A stretch of DNA of 19,415 nucleotides from Alphaproteobacteria bacterium (GTDB lineage: Bacteria; Pseudomonadota; Alphaproteobacteria; Rhizobiales; Xanthobacteraceae), in contig VAZH01000026.1 in the NCBI GenBank assembly GCA_005884465.1, positions 1 through 19,415 on the forward strand, written 5' to 3'. The stretch's first letter is position 1. Each line of letters begins with the position of its first letter. The notes under the pieces are model-generated. The model was not told the origin of the DNA. It saw only the letters and a list, made by a program, of their open reading frames with translations, and did no database searches. Made by a program: the position numbers and the translations under genes. This document shows, in pieces, positions 1 through 7,771 of the stretch.

Positions 1-1013
1 ATCAACTCAGCCTTGCTCAAATCCTCAGTTACTTTCGACAGAACGTAGAGCAGAAAGCCTGCACCCACGCCACTCAAAACCATCTTTTGGATGCCGCCGA
101 AACGGAAGAACCGCAAGGAAACAGCAGCTGCCAGCATGACCATGGCAGCCAGCAGAAATGGCTGGGCGAGAAGCTTGTGGTACTGCAACCGATACCCGGC
201 GGTCGCGAATCCCGAGCTTTCCGATGAGCGGATGTAGCTCGGGAGTTGCCAAAAAGACACAGTTTCCGGCGTGGAGAAGCTATTGCGGACCTGTGTCGGC
301 GTAAGGCTGGTCGCAAGGAAAAAGCTGTCCTGATCGACAGGAGGTCCGTCGAGAGAATACCGGCGCGCCGATTTGAACAGCCAGCGTCCCTCCTCGAGCG
401 TCGCCTCGCGCGCTTCGATTCGCTCCTTGAACCGATAATCGGTATCGAATCGGAATACGGTCAGCCCGGTCAGCCGCACCCCCTGCTGTTCGCTGCGGGC
501 GGCATTGATGACGGCATGACCATCGCTGTTCACCTGATTGATCCAGAAGCCGGACGCGTCCTGTATGCCGCCGCCGGGAGCGGAGCCGAACAGCTCTGCC
601 TCCATCCGTTTGGAGAGCTCGCGTAAGTTCGCGGAGATCGGATTGTAAGCGGTGGTTGCCAGGATTCCGAGCACCACCGCGCTTGCCAGCGCGGGCGCGA
701 TGAACTGCCAGGCAGACACGCCCGCGGCGCGCGCGACCACGAGCTCCAGGCGCCGCGAAAGCGCCAGATAGCAGGTCATCGCCCCGATCAGGATGCAAAA
801 CGGCATCATCTTTTCGAGCAGTTGTGGCACGCGGAATAGCGAGGTCTCCGCAACCGCGATGGCGGAGGCCGAAGCCAGCCCCGACGTCTTCCTGACCATC
901 TCGATGTAATCGACCAGCACCAGCAGCACGAAGATGCTGGCGAACACGCCCAGCGCCGAGACCACGAAGCGGCCGGCGAAATATCGCCCAAGCGTGTTGG
1001 TCATCATGCTCAT
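1..1013 (-). CDS. lptG: LPS export ABC transporter permease LptG (3' end outside window)
   Basis: LptG is one of the two inner-membrane permease subunits of the LptB2FG transporter, which extracts lipopolysaccharide from the inner membrane and passes it to LptC/LptA. The minus-strand frame opens MSMMTNTLGRYFAGRF, followed by a first membrane helix (SALGVFASIFVLLVLVDYIE) and then LFRVPQLLEKMMPFCILIGA, the second helix area typical of the YjgP/YjgQ family. A periplasmic domain and C-terminal helices follow. The frame is still open at base 1 after 337 codons, so roughly the last 20-30 residues are missing. The start ATG (1013-1011) overlaps the lptF stop as ATGA, which suggests translational coupling. 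Two more in-frame ATGs (1007, 1004) are possible starts, and MTNTLGRYF at 1004 is the more usual N-terminus. Family assignment is secure; the exact start is not. Confidence 0.93.
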   Translation of the reverse strand, partial: MSMMTNTLGRYFAGRFVVSALGVFASIFVLLVLVDYIEMVRKTSGLASASAIAVAETSLFRVPQLLEKMMPFCILIGAMTCYLALSRRLELVVARAAGVSAWQFIAPALASAVVLGILATTAYNPISANLRELSKRMEAELFGSAPGGGIQDASGFWINQVNSDGHAVINAARSEQQGVRLTGLTVFRFDTDYRFKERIEAREATLEEGRWLFKSARRYSLDGPPVDQDSFFLATSLTPTQVRNSFSTPETVSFWQLPSYIRSSESSGFATAGYRLQYHKLLAQPFLLAAMVMLAAAVSLRFFRFGGIQKMVLSGVGAGFLLYVLSKVTEDLSKAEL

Positions 1014-2179
1014 GCTGTGGCTGGCCGGCCAAGAAGTCGCAGCAGACGCGCGTTCGATTTGTTGATCGCTTCGATCAGTGCGGCCGGCGGTTCCACCACG
1101 ACGCCTCCGAGGATGATCCAAAGGCTTGCGCCGATGGCCAGCGCCAGCATCAGATACTGAACGACCGGAGCGAGCGGCGATTTCACCGCCATCACCGAGC
1201 AGGCGAACCCCGCCATGCGGAGCCCGAAGACGGCGAGGATGGCGCTGGAGATCGAAAAGTTGCGGCTCTGGCGCGTGGTGCGCGGCGCGCCGAGAAAGGC
1301 AAAGGTGAGAGCTGCGAATGCAAACGGATAGATCGGCGCCATGAAACGATCATGCAACTCGGCACGGAACTGTCCGGGCAACTGCATGTAGACCGGGTCG
1401 TTGGCAAGCGGCGAGAGCAATTCCCAGAGGTAGCGTTCGCGAATGCCCAAGGTGATGTCGCGGCCTTGATTCGAGAATTTCGACATATCGAATGCATAGC
1501 GACCGAACGCCACTAGCGCGGGATCGTGCTTGCCGGCTTCGAGGCGTTCGAGATTTCCGTCCTCAAGAATCAGAAACGATCCGCCCTCGTTTTTCAGGAC
1601 CGTGCCGTGGTCGGCAATGATGCTGACACGTTCCTTTGGGTCACGGCGGTCATCGACGAAGATGCCGACCAGCACGCCGCCGGGTTGCCGCTCGCGAATA
1701 CGGATGGTCAGGTTCTGATCGAGTTGAGCGAAGCGGCCGGGTTGCAGGATGTTGGCCAGCACATCCGCGGTAATTTCCGCATCCCATTGCTTCAGGCGGC
1801 GCATCCCGTCGGGGGCGAGATAGGCGGAGATCAAGGCAACCATGACCGCCACCGCCAAGGTGGCATAGAGAAACGGACGGAATAGCCGGAACGGCGAGAA
1901 GCCGGCCGCATTCATCACGATGATTTCTGAATCGGTCGCGAGCTTGTTGAGGGTATGGGCGATCGCGATCATCAGGGCGATCGGCGAGATGATCAGCACC
2001 AGCGCCGGAATGACCAGACTGGTGACGCCGAGGAACGTTACAATCGTCTGACCCTGGCTGGTCATCAGGTCGATGCCACGCAACGCCTGCGTAATCCAGA
2101 TCACCCCCGTCAGGCTGACCAGAACCAGCGCAAACGACGCGAGCGTCGTGCGAAAGATATACCTGTCGATCGACCCCAT
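1010..2179 (-). CDS. lptF: LPS export ABC transporter permease LptF
   Basis: LptF is the partner permease of LptG in the inner-membrane LPS extractor. The protein is 389 aa from MGSIDRYIFRTTLASF, the normal length for the family. Helices are visible at about 13-31, 52-75 and 102-121, then a periplasmic beta-rich domain (about 125-280), then helices at about 283-300, 310-330 and 340-361. The segment SEIIVMNAAGFSP (84-96) matches the cytoplasmic coupling-helix region that contacts LptB. An in-frame extension upstream to 2287 exists, but its 36 residues look like untranslated leader and the family N-terminus starts at MGSIDRYIF, so I start at 2179. The Shine-Dalgarno match is weak. lptF precedes lptG with a 4-base overlap, and the pair is divergent from pepA-holC as in enterobacteria. 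Confidence 0.95.
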   Translation of the reverse strand: MGSIDRYIFRTTLASFALVLVSLTGVIWITQALRGIDLMTSQGQTIVTFLGVTSLVIPALVLIISPIALMIAIAHTLNKLATDSEIIVMNAAGFSPFRLFRPFLYATLAVAVMVALISAYLAPDGMRRLKQWDAEITADVLANILQPGRFAQLDQNLTIRIRERQPGGVLVGIFVDDRRDPKERVSIIADHGTVLKNEGGSFLILEDGNLERLEAGKHDPALVAFGRYAFDMSKFSNQGRDITLGIRERYLWELLSPLANDPVYMQLPGQFRAELHDRFMAPIYPFAFAALTFAFLGAPRTTRQSRNFSISSAILAVFGLRMAGFACSVMAVKSPLAPVVQYLMLALAIGASLWIILGGVVVEPPAALIEAINKSNARLLRLLGRPATA

Positions 2180-2518
2180 CGTTACCGCACCCCGCGAACT
2201 GGAACTGCAGCTGGCGACCATCCCGAAATCAGGATCCCCTTTGGTCGCGCCGCTATTGGTCCAGCCGCTCCACTCTCTCACTAGCATCCCTTTGATCCGT
2301 CAACAAAATGGCTGCGCCATGGCGCCTTGCGGATAAGGTTAATAATTCGCCTTATGTGGCTCCCCGGCCACTTCCTGCGCTTGGCAGCGCAGCGGCTAAC
2401 AGGCCATAGTGTCCAGGAGCATGCTCTTGACGGCCGTGAATCACGGGCGAAGAGAACATTTCAAGCGCGCCCGGCGGGTTCCCGACCAGCGACAGCCCTG
2501 ATTTTGGAGGAGTTACCT
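2180..2518. promoter_or_regulatory. Divergent lptF / pepA promoter region
   Basis: This 339-bp gap has no convincing gene and must hold the promoters of lptFG (minus) and pepA-holC (plus). The best plus-strand candidate is TTGGCA at 2381-2386 and CATAGT at 2405-2410 with an 18-bp spacer. For lptF, a TTGACG lies on the minus strand at 2303-2298, but no good -10 follows it. Two dyads are present: a perfect 12-bp palindrome GCGCCATGGCGC (2314-2325), and ATAAGG (2333-2338) facing CCTTAT (2350-2355) across an AT-rich 11-bp spacer. What binds them is unknown. The promoter boxes are read by eye. Confidence 0.4.
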
Positions 2519-4018
2519 ATGTCCGACGCCGTCAAGGTCGGCTTCGTTCCGTTTTCCACCGTCCCTCGCGGCACTCTGGTGGTATTCTGCGACGATGCCT
2601 TGAAGTTCGGCGCCGCGACCCGAAAAACGCTGGGCCGGGCAGCCAATCTGGTCAGGCGCGCCGCTGACACGAACCAGTTCAAGGGAAAGAGCGGCTCAAC
2701 CCTGGATATTCTGGCGCCGCAAGGTCTCAAGGCCTCGCGTCTGATCGTGGCCGGCGCCGGCAAGCTCTCGGCCATCAAGGACAATGATTTTCTCAAGCTT
2801 GGCGGCGCGGCAGCCGGCAAGCTGCGCGCCGGCAATGGCACTGTGACGATCATGGCGGAATTGCCGACCGGTGCGATGACGCCCGATCAGGCGGCCGCGG
2901 TCGCATCGGGGATAAGGCTGCGCGCCTATAAATTCGATCGCTACAAGACCAAGAAGAAAGACGGCGAGGAGGTCGCCTTGAAAGGCGATGTCTCGCTCGC
3001 CGTCGATGATGTGGCAGCCGCGCGAAAGGCCTTCGCTCCGGACGCTCAGATTGTCGACGGCGTCATCATGGCACGCGAACTGGTGAACGAGCCGCCGAAC
3101 GTGCTCTACCCCGCGGAATTTGCGCGCCGCGCCAGCCAGTTGCGCAAGCTCGGCGTCGATGTCGAGGTTCTCGACGTCAAGGCCATGACAAAACTCGGAA
3201 TGGGCGCGCTGCTCGGCGTCGCGCAAGGTTCGACACGGCCTGGCCGCGTGGTGATCATGCGCTGGAACGGCGCCAGGCGCGGCGATCAGCCGGTTGCTTT
3301 TGTCGGCAAGGGTGTTTGTTTCGACACCGGCGGCATTTCGATCAAGCCCGCGGGAAGCATGGAGGACATGAAGGGCGACATGGGCGGCGCCGCCTGCGTC
3401 GTCGGACTGATGTACGCACTGGCCGCGCGCAAGGCGAAGGTCAATGCGGTCGGCGCTATCGGCCTTGTCGAGAACATGCCCGACGGCAACGCCCAACGTC
3501 CTGGCGATATCGTGACATCGATGTCCGGGCAGACCATCGAGATCATCAACACCGACGCCGAAGGCCGATTGGTGCTGGCCGACGTTCTCTGGTATGTGGC
3601 GAAGAAGATCAAGCCGAAATTCATGGTCGATCTCGCGACCCTGACCGGGGCGATCATGGTGGCGCTCGGCACCGAATATGGCGGGTTGTTCTCTAACAAC
3701 GACGAACTGGCCGAGCGCTTGACCAAGGTCGGCCTGGCGACGGGTGAACGGGTCTGGCGCATGCCGCTCGGCCCAGAATACGACAAGCAGATCGATTCGC
3801 AGTTCGCTGACATGAAGAACACCGGCACCCGCAACGGCGGTTCGATCACCGCCGCGCAGTTCCTGCAGCGCTTCGTCGACGACACGCCGTGGGCGCATCT
3901 CGATATCGCGGGAACCGCGATGGGCGCGCCGAAATCCGACATCAATCAGAGCTGGGGCTCGGGGTTTGGCGTCCGCCTGCTGGAGCGGCTGGTTGCGGAT
4001 TACTACGAAGCAAAGTGA
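2519..4018 (+). CDS. pepA: Leucyl aminopeptidase (M17 family)
   Basis: This is a cytoplasmic two-metal aminopeptidase that removes N-terminal residues such as leucine from peptides; in E. coli PepA also binds DNA. At 499 aa it is full length. The N-terminal macro-like domain spans about 1-165 and the catalytic domain about 180-499. Metal and active-site residues line up with E. coli PepA: K264 and D269 in [12 protein letters not shown]276, D287, and D346, E348 and R350 in the signature NTDAEGRL (344-351). The frame is open upstream to 2327, but the ATG at 2519 has an excellent GGAGGAG Shine-Dalgarno (2506-2512) and gives the family N-terminus [10 protein letters not shown]. The stop overlaps the holC start as TGATG, so the two are one operon. 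Confidence 0.97.
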   Translation: MSDAVKVGFVPFSTVPRGTLVVFCDDALKFGAATRKTLGRAANLVRRAADTNQFKGKSGSTLDILAPQGLKASRLIVAGAGKLSAIKDNDFLKLGGAAAGKLRAGNGTVTIMAELPTGAMTPDQAAAVASGIRLRAYKFDRYKTKKKDGEEVALKGDVSLAVDDVAAARKAFAPDAQIVDGVIMARELVNEPPNVLYPAEFARRASQLRKLGVDVEVLDVKAMTKLGMGALLGVAQGSTRPGRVVIMRWNGARRGDQPVAFVGKGVCFDTGGISIKPAGSMEDMKGDMGGAACVVGLMYALAARKAKVNAVGAIGLVENMPDGNAQRPGDIVTSMSGQTIEIINTDAEGRLVLADVLWYVAKKIKPKFMVDLATLTGAIMVALGTEYGGLFSNNDELAERLTKVGLATGERVWRMPLGPEYDKQIDSQFADMKNTGTRNGGSITAAQFLQRFVDDTPWAHLDIAGTAMGAPKSDINQSWGSGFGVRLLERLVADYYEAK

Positions 4019-4470
4019 TGACGGAAGTTCTGTTCTATCACCTGCAAAACATGTCGCTTGAAAGCGTGTTGCCGTCCTTGCTCGAAAAATCTCTGGAGCG
4101 TGGCTGGCGCGTTGTGGTGCAGTCGACATCGCAGGAGCGCGTGGACGCGCTCGATGCACATTTGTGGACCTATCGCGACGATTCGTTTTTGCCGCACGCC
4201 ATCTGGCGCGCCGGCGATGGGCACGATCAGCCGATCGTGCTGGTGGTGGAAGAGGGCAATCCGAACCGGGCCAACGTCAGGTTTCTGATCGACAATGCCG
4301 CCTTGCCTGCGGATTCGCACGGCTATGACCGTATGGTTCTGGTCTTCAACGGCGACGACGGCGAGGCGCTCGCTTTGGCGCGCGGCGCCTGGACAGATTG
4401 CAAGGCACGGGGGTTCGAAGTCACCTATTGGCAGGCCGACGAGCGGGGCCGGTGGCAGCGGCGGGAATAG
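4018..4470 (+). CDS. holC: DNA polymerase III chi subunit (HolC)
   Basis: HolC (chi) is a small subunit of the replicative clamp-loader complex. It pairs with psi where psi exists and contacts SSB. The protein is 150 aa, [10 protein letters not shown] to the stop at 4470, of normal length. The family pattern is visible: an N-terminal FYHL strand, the helix SLESVLPSLLEKSLERGWRV, then LWTYRDDSFLPH (49-60) and IVLVVEEGNPNRANVRFLI in the P-loop-like fold. The ATG at 4018 shares its A with the pepA stop codon (TGATG), so translation is coupled. pepA-holC linkage is widely conserved in Proteobacteria. The 104 bp that follow, up to 4574, carry no clear terminator. Confidence 0.92.
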   Translation: MTEVLFYHLQNMSLESVLPSLLEKSLERGWRVVVQSTSQERVDALDAHLWTYRDDSFLPHAIWRAGDGHDQPIVLVVEEGNPNRANVRFLIDNAALPADSHGYDRMVLVFNGDDGEALALARGAWTDCKARGFEVTYWQADERGRWQRRE

Positions 4471-4574
4471 CGATATCCGGCAATTAATGATAAGCGGGCT
4501 TGCACACAGTCACGGTCGTGCCGCAAAGTGATGGTGGGACAAGCGCTTAGGGGCGGGGCGGGAACTTAACTAGC

Positions 4575-5141
4575 GTGCGAGACGAACACCCTCATCGAAA
4601 GTGTCTGCTGGCATTGCTTCTGCTTGCCCCGGTCATGGCGGGCTGCTCGGGCGCGTCCGACATGTTTTCCTCCGATCTTCTGTCGAAAGACGCGGAGTGG
4701 TTTTCGCGCTCCGGCAGGCTGTTCATCCGAAGCGTTTCGATTGAAACGCCGCCTTTGACCCCCAACAGACCGGTCACCTCGGAGGATCTGGTCAGCGCCG
4801 ACGGGCTTTGCCCGGGAATGGCGCCTCCAGGCGGGCCTGCAGACGCCAACGCGTTGACCGACGGAGCTGCCGCCGCGCCGCCCGCCTCGACAAGGGGAGC
4901 GGTGGCGCTTGGTCACACCGAATGCGACGTGGTGCGCGGCATTGGCGCACCCGACAGCGTCAATCTTTCCAACAATCCGCGCGGCGATCGGGTGGCGGTT
5001 ATCAATTACTCGAAGGGGCAACGCGCCGGGATCTACACCTTTACGGCCGGACGCCTGAGCTCGATCGAGCGTGGACCCGAGCCGGTGGCGCCGCCGAAGG
5101 CTGCCAAGCCCAAAGCGAAGAAGAAGCCGGCGGCGACCTGA
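4575..5141 (+). CDS. Putative lipoprotein with BamE/SmpA-like region
   Basis: This is a 188-aa predicted lipoprotein of unproven function. It starts with GTG at 4575, and no ATG occurs before the hydrophobic stretch ends. The N-terminus has basic residues, a hydrophobic core LLALLLLAPV and a lipobox-like MAGC, giving a mature N-terminal Cys24; Met at -3 is acceptable but not ideal. A middle Ala/Pro-rich linker (about 80-107) leads to a segment at about 108-167 containing LGHTECDVVRGIGAPDSV, then VAVINYS and GIYTFTAGRLSSIE. This resembles the BamE/SmpA/OmlA fold pattern (G-hxxxDVhxxhGxPD, then Tyr, then hYxFxxGRL). The C-terminus is a Lys/Ala/Pro tail. No strong Shine-Dalgarno is seen. It may be an outer-membrane assembly accessory, but this is inference. 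Confidence 0.8.
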   Translation: MRDEHPHRKCLLALLLLAPVMAGCSGASDMFSSDLLSKDAEWFSRSGRLFIRSVSIETPPLTPNRPVTSEDLVSADGLCPGMAPPGGPADANALTDGAAAAPPASTRGAVALGHTECDVVRGIGAPDSVNLSNNPRGDRVAVINYSKGQRAGIYTFTAGRLSSIERGPEPVAPPKAAKPKAKKKPAAT

Positions 5142-5179
5142 TCATTCCCCTCTTTTTTCTCGCAGGTCGCTCAGCCGGC
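5126..5179. repeat. Inverted repeat spanning both stop codons of two convergent genes
   Basis: Left arm GCCGGC (5126-5131) plus GCGACCTG (5133-5140); right arm CAGGTCGC (5163-5170) plus GCCGGC (5174-5179). The 8-bp core is perfect and the outer 6 bp pair after a small internal loop. The 22-nt loop holds a run of T. The arms contain or touch the last codons of the lipoprotein gene and of the ABC-F gene. It may act as a shared termination or transcript-stabilising hairpin, but no T-tract follows the stem on either strand. Confidence 0.45.
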
Positions 5180-7048
5180 CGCTTCATCATATTGCGAACT
5201 GGCGGCCAGCCATTCTTCCTCGGCTCGCTGCAAGGCGCTCGCCGCACCGGCCCGCGCCTTGCTGAGTTGGGCAGCCTGCTTCGGGTCGCGCGTGAACAAA
5301 TCCGGCAGCGCCAGCGCGGTATCGATCTTGGCGATGATGCCGTTGATGCGCGCGATCTCGGCCTCGGCCTCTGAAATCTTCTGCTTCAATGGTATGCGCT
5401 TTTCGTTGCCGTTGCGTGCAGGCTTGTCGCGACCATTGCCGCGCTCGTTGCTGCCGCGGTCGCGCGAGTTCGTGCGCATACCGCGCGCCGACAATACCAT
5501 GCGTCGATAATCGTCGAGATCGCCGTCATAGGTCGTGACGGTCTGGTCGGCCACCACCCACAATTGATCGGCGCAGGCTTCAATCAGGTAGCGATCATGC
5601 GAGACCATGATGACAGCGCCTGGAAATTCGTTGATCGCCTCGGCAAGGGCGGCGCGGCTGTCGATATCCAGATGATTGGTCGGCTCGTCGAGAATGATCA
5701 TGTTGGGACCGAAGAAGGTCGCGAGTCCGAGCAGCAGCCGCGCCTTTTCGCCGCCTGACAGGTTTTTGACCAAGGTATCGCCGGCCTTGCCCGAGAAGCC
5801 GATCGCCCCGGTGCGCCCGCGCACCTTGGTTTCGGGAGCGTCTGACATCAGCTTGCGGACGTGATCGTAGGGCGAGCCGTCTTCGCTCAATTCGTCAAGC
5901 TGGTGCTGCGCAAAATAGGCGATGGATATCTTCTCCGCGCGCGTGATCGTGCCGGAAAATGCGGCTAACCGGTTGGCGAGCAGTTTGACCAGCGTCGATT
6001 TGCCATTGCCGTTGGCGCCGAGCAACGCAATGCGATCGTCGTTGTCGATACGCAGGGTGACGCGGTTCAGCACCGGTTTTTTCGGATCGTAACCGACCGA
6101 AACATCGTCGACCGCGATGATCGGGGGCGACAGCATTTTTTCCGGCGCAGGGAAGCTGATCTCGCGCACGTCTTGCGTCACCAGCGCCGCGATCGGTTTC
6201 ATCCTTTCCAGCATCTTCACGCGCGACTGGGCCTGGCGCGCTTTCGAGGCCTTGGCCTTGAAGCGGTCGACAAAGGCCTGCAGGCGCTTGCGTTCCGCCT
6301 CCTGCCGCTTGGCGTGTTTGGCGTCGAGCATCTCGCGCGTGGCGCGTTGCTCCTCAAATGACGAATAGCTGCCGCGATAAAGCGTAAGTTTGCCGCGGTC
6401 CAGATGGAGGATCTGGTCCACCGAGGTGTCGAGCAGATCGCGGTCATGACTGATGACGATCACCGTGCGCGGATAGTTCGCGAGATGGTCTTCAAGCCAG
6501 AGTGTGCCTTCGAGATCGAGATAGTTGGTCGGCTCGTCCAGCAACAAAAGATCGGGAGCCGCAAACAACGTCGCAGCGAGCGCGACGCGCATTCGCCAGC
6601 CGCCGGAAAATTCCGAACATGGCCGCGCCTGGTCCGCGCTTGAAAACCCGAGGCCGCTGAGAATCGCGGCGGCGCGGGCGGGCGCCGAATGGGCGTCGAT
6701 GTCGACGAGCCTTGTCTGGATTTCCGAGATCCGGTGCGGATCATGGGCGGTCTCGGCTTCCCGGAGCAGCGCATCGCGCTCGAGGTCCGATTTCAGCACG
6801 ACTTCGATCAGACTCTCCGGACCGGTCGGCGCTTCCTGCGCAAGACTGCCGACCCGCCAGCGCGGAGGGATCGTGATGGTGCCGGTCTCGGTCGGCAGCT
6901 CGCCGCGAATCGCCTGGAACAGCGTCGATTTGCCGGCACCGTTGCGGCCGATAAGACCGACGCGCGCGCCGGGCACGATCTGTGCGGAGCCATGATCGAT
7001 CAGAAGTCGTCCGGCAATCCGGACCGATACGTCGGTGATTGAAAGCAT
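5171..7048 (-). CDS. ABC-F family ATPase (Uup/YheS-like)
   Basis: This is a soluble tandem-cassette ATPase without membrane segments. ABC-F proteins bind ribosomes and modulate translation. The protein is 625 aa. Cassette 1 has Walker A GRNGAGKST (34-42), signature FSGGW (147-151), Walker B LLLLDEP (167-173) and the switch His201. The inter-domain linker with its charged helices spans about 230-300. Cassette 2 has GANGNGKST (344-352), LSGGE (430-434), IILDEP (451-456) and His484. A basic, Arg/Asn-rich stretch (about 522-550) leads to a C-terminal coiled coil (about 553-625), as in Uup and YheS. Length and linker fit YheS (about 637 aa) best, but I do not assign a symbol. It starts at ATG 7048 with a weak Shine-Dalgarno and converges with the lipoprotein gene. 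Confidence 0.95.
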   Translation of the reverse strand: MLSITDVSVRIAGRLLIDHGSAQIVPGARVGLIGRNGAGKSTLFQAIRGELPTETGTITIPPRWRVGSLAQEAPTGPESLIEVVLKSDLERDALLREAETAHDPHRISEIQTRLVDIDAHSAPARAAAILSGLGFSSADQARPCSEFSGGWRMRVALAATLFAAPDLLLLDEPTNYLDLEGTLWLEDHLANYPRTVIVISHDRDLLDTSVDQILHLDRGKLTLYRGSYSSFEEQRATREMLDAKHAKRQEAERKRLQAFVDRFKAKASKARQAQSRVKMLERMKPIAALVTQDVREISFPAPEKMLSPPIIAVDDVSVGYDPKKPVLNRVTLRIDNDDRIALLGANGNGKSTLVKLLANRLAAFSGTITRAEKISIAYFAQHQLDELSEDGSPYDHVRKLMSDAPETKVRGRTGAIGFSGKAGDTLVKNLSGGEKARLLLGLATFFGPNMIILDEPTNHLDIDSRAALAEAINEFPGAVIMVSHDRYLIEACADQLWVVADQTVTTYDGDLDDYRRMVLSARGMRTNSRDRGSNERGNGRDKPARNGNEKRIPLKQKISEAEAEIARINGIIAKIDTALALPDLFTRDPKQAAQLSKARAGAASALQRAEEEWLAASSQYDEAAG

Positions 7049-7122
7049 GCGGGGTTGTCACCGGAGCAGCCGCCAAACGCAACCGGTTTATGAGCGAAAT
7101 ATCGCTTCCGCAATCCGCCTAT

Positions 7123-7140
7123 GCCGAAAGGACATTCGGC
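7123..7140 (-). terminator. Short hairpin at the 3' end of the small NepR-like gene
   Basis: GCCGAA (7123-7128) pairs with TTCGGC (7135-7140) around a 6-nt loop. On the minus strand the hairpin begins at the stop codon of the 63-aa gene. No T-run follows, so it may be only a weak terminator or a 3'-end stabiliser. Confidence 0.3.
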
Positions 7141-7331
7141 TAGTTCGACGACCTCCAGCGGCCTTCGCTGTCTCTCCTGCGTAATTCATCCATCAGATGC
7201 TGCAAGTGGGGCGATAGGCGCGAAGTATCCGGCCGCAGCCTCTGCCGCAGCCGTTCACCGATCGCGTCACAGATCGATCGACTCGTCCTATGATCGATTT
7301 GTTCGGTGTTGTCAGCGATTCGGCTGTTCAT
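7140..7331 (-). CDS. Small hypothetical protein, possibly NepR-like
   Basis: This is a 63-aa soluble, highly charged protein, MNSRIADNTEQIDHRTSRSI to the TAG at 7140. I chose ATG 7331 because AGCGGA lies a few bases upstream; the frame stays open to 7382. The central part, SICDAIGERLRQRL then LSPHLQHLMDELRRRD, has two short amphipathic helices. Their spacing is reminiscent of NepR, the alphaproteobacterial anti-sigma factor that holds EcfG. The usual NepR partners (phyR, ecfG) are not in the window, and the resemblance is weak and made by eye. Codon choice looks like real coding sequence. It could equally be an unrelated Bradyrhizobium hypothetical protein. Confidence 0.55.
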   Translation of the reverse strand: MNSRIADNTEQIDHRTSRSICDAIGERLRQRLRPDTSRLSPHLQHLMDELRRRDSEGRWRSSN

Positions 7332-7465
7332 GACGGTTCCGCTTCGCGTCCGTTTTAATGAGATCGCGTTAGACCAAGTCACGAGAGCAGAATTTGTTTC
7401 CCCTAGCGGCCGATTGCCCTCTTTCTAGCAGAAATTTGAAACCCGGTTCCATTCGATCGAACTTG

Positions 7466-7495
7466 AAAGCCCCGGCACGACGGGGCCGGGGCTTT
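7466..7495 (-). terminator. Strong GC hairpin downstream of the GW-rich secreted protein gene
   Basis: An 11-bp perfect stem, AAAGCCCCGGC (7466-7476) against GCCGGGGCTTT (7485-7495), closes an 8-nt loop. It lies 25 bp past the stop of the minus-strand gene at 7520, so it most likely ends that transcript (TTTC then AAGTT follows on the minus strand). Read on the plus strand it also ends in a short T-run, but no plus-strand gene lies just upstream. Confidence 0.75.
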
Positions 7496-7519
7496 TGACG
7501 TCGAGATGGGACGGTTGGA

Positions 7520-7771
7520 TCAATAGCAGCGATTCACCAACCGCCAGCGAGGCCCCCATGGCGTCGGGACCAATCGCCGCACATAGCAGCCGCCGTAACC
7601 GGAGCCATAATAGGCGGGGCCACCGACGAAGAAGCGGGGACCGCCCCAGCCGCCGTGCCATCCACCGTGGTGCCAACCGTGACCGCCCCAGGCGGAAGCG
7701 GAAGTCGGCGCCAATGCGGCCGCACCCAGCGATGCCGCGGCAACTGCAACAAGCGAGAGTTTGCGTAACAT
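7520..7771 (-). CDS. Small secreted Gly/His/Trp-rich protein
   Basis: This is an 83-aa exported protein of unknown function. The start MLRKLSLVAVAAAS at 7771 is preceded by GGAG at a 6-nt spacing; an in-frame ATG at 7783 is less likely. The signal peptide has KL, then an Ala-rich core, with probable cleavage after ASA (residue 27). The mature part opens with a run rich in Gly, His and Trp (28-43). It then has PRFFVGGPAYYGSGYGG and a C-terminal block with two cysteines, C62 and C82, around PTPWGPRWRLVN, suggesting one disulfide in the periplasm or outside the cell. Similar short GW/GH-rich proteins are frequent in Bradyrhizobium-type genomes. The His run might bind metal, which is speculation. 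Confidence 0.82.
   Translation of the reverse strand: MLRKLSLVAVAAASLGAAALAPTSASAWGGHGWHHGGWHGGWGGPRFFVGGPAYYGSGYGGCYVRRLVPTPWGPRWRLVNRCY

Noticed and set aside
280..1032. A 250-codon minus-strand open frame over lptG
   Set aside because: Wrong frame. The LptG frame that runs off base 1 gives proper membrane helices and an ATGA overlap with lptF.
2180..2287. N-terminal extension of lptF to an upstream start
   Set aside because: The 36 extra residues are not family-like; the conserved LptF N-terminus begins at 2179.
2696..4159. A 487-codon minus-strand open frame opposite pepA
   Set aside because: Shadow frame of a secure M17 peptidase in GC-rich DNA; its translation is rich in His/Arg/Asp without domain features.
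7123..7140. The GCCGAA/TTCGGC hairpin as a strong intrinsic terminator
   Set aside because: The stem is only 6 bp and no T-run follows; kept only as a low-confidence 3'-end structure.
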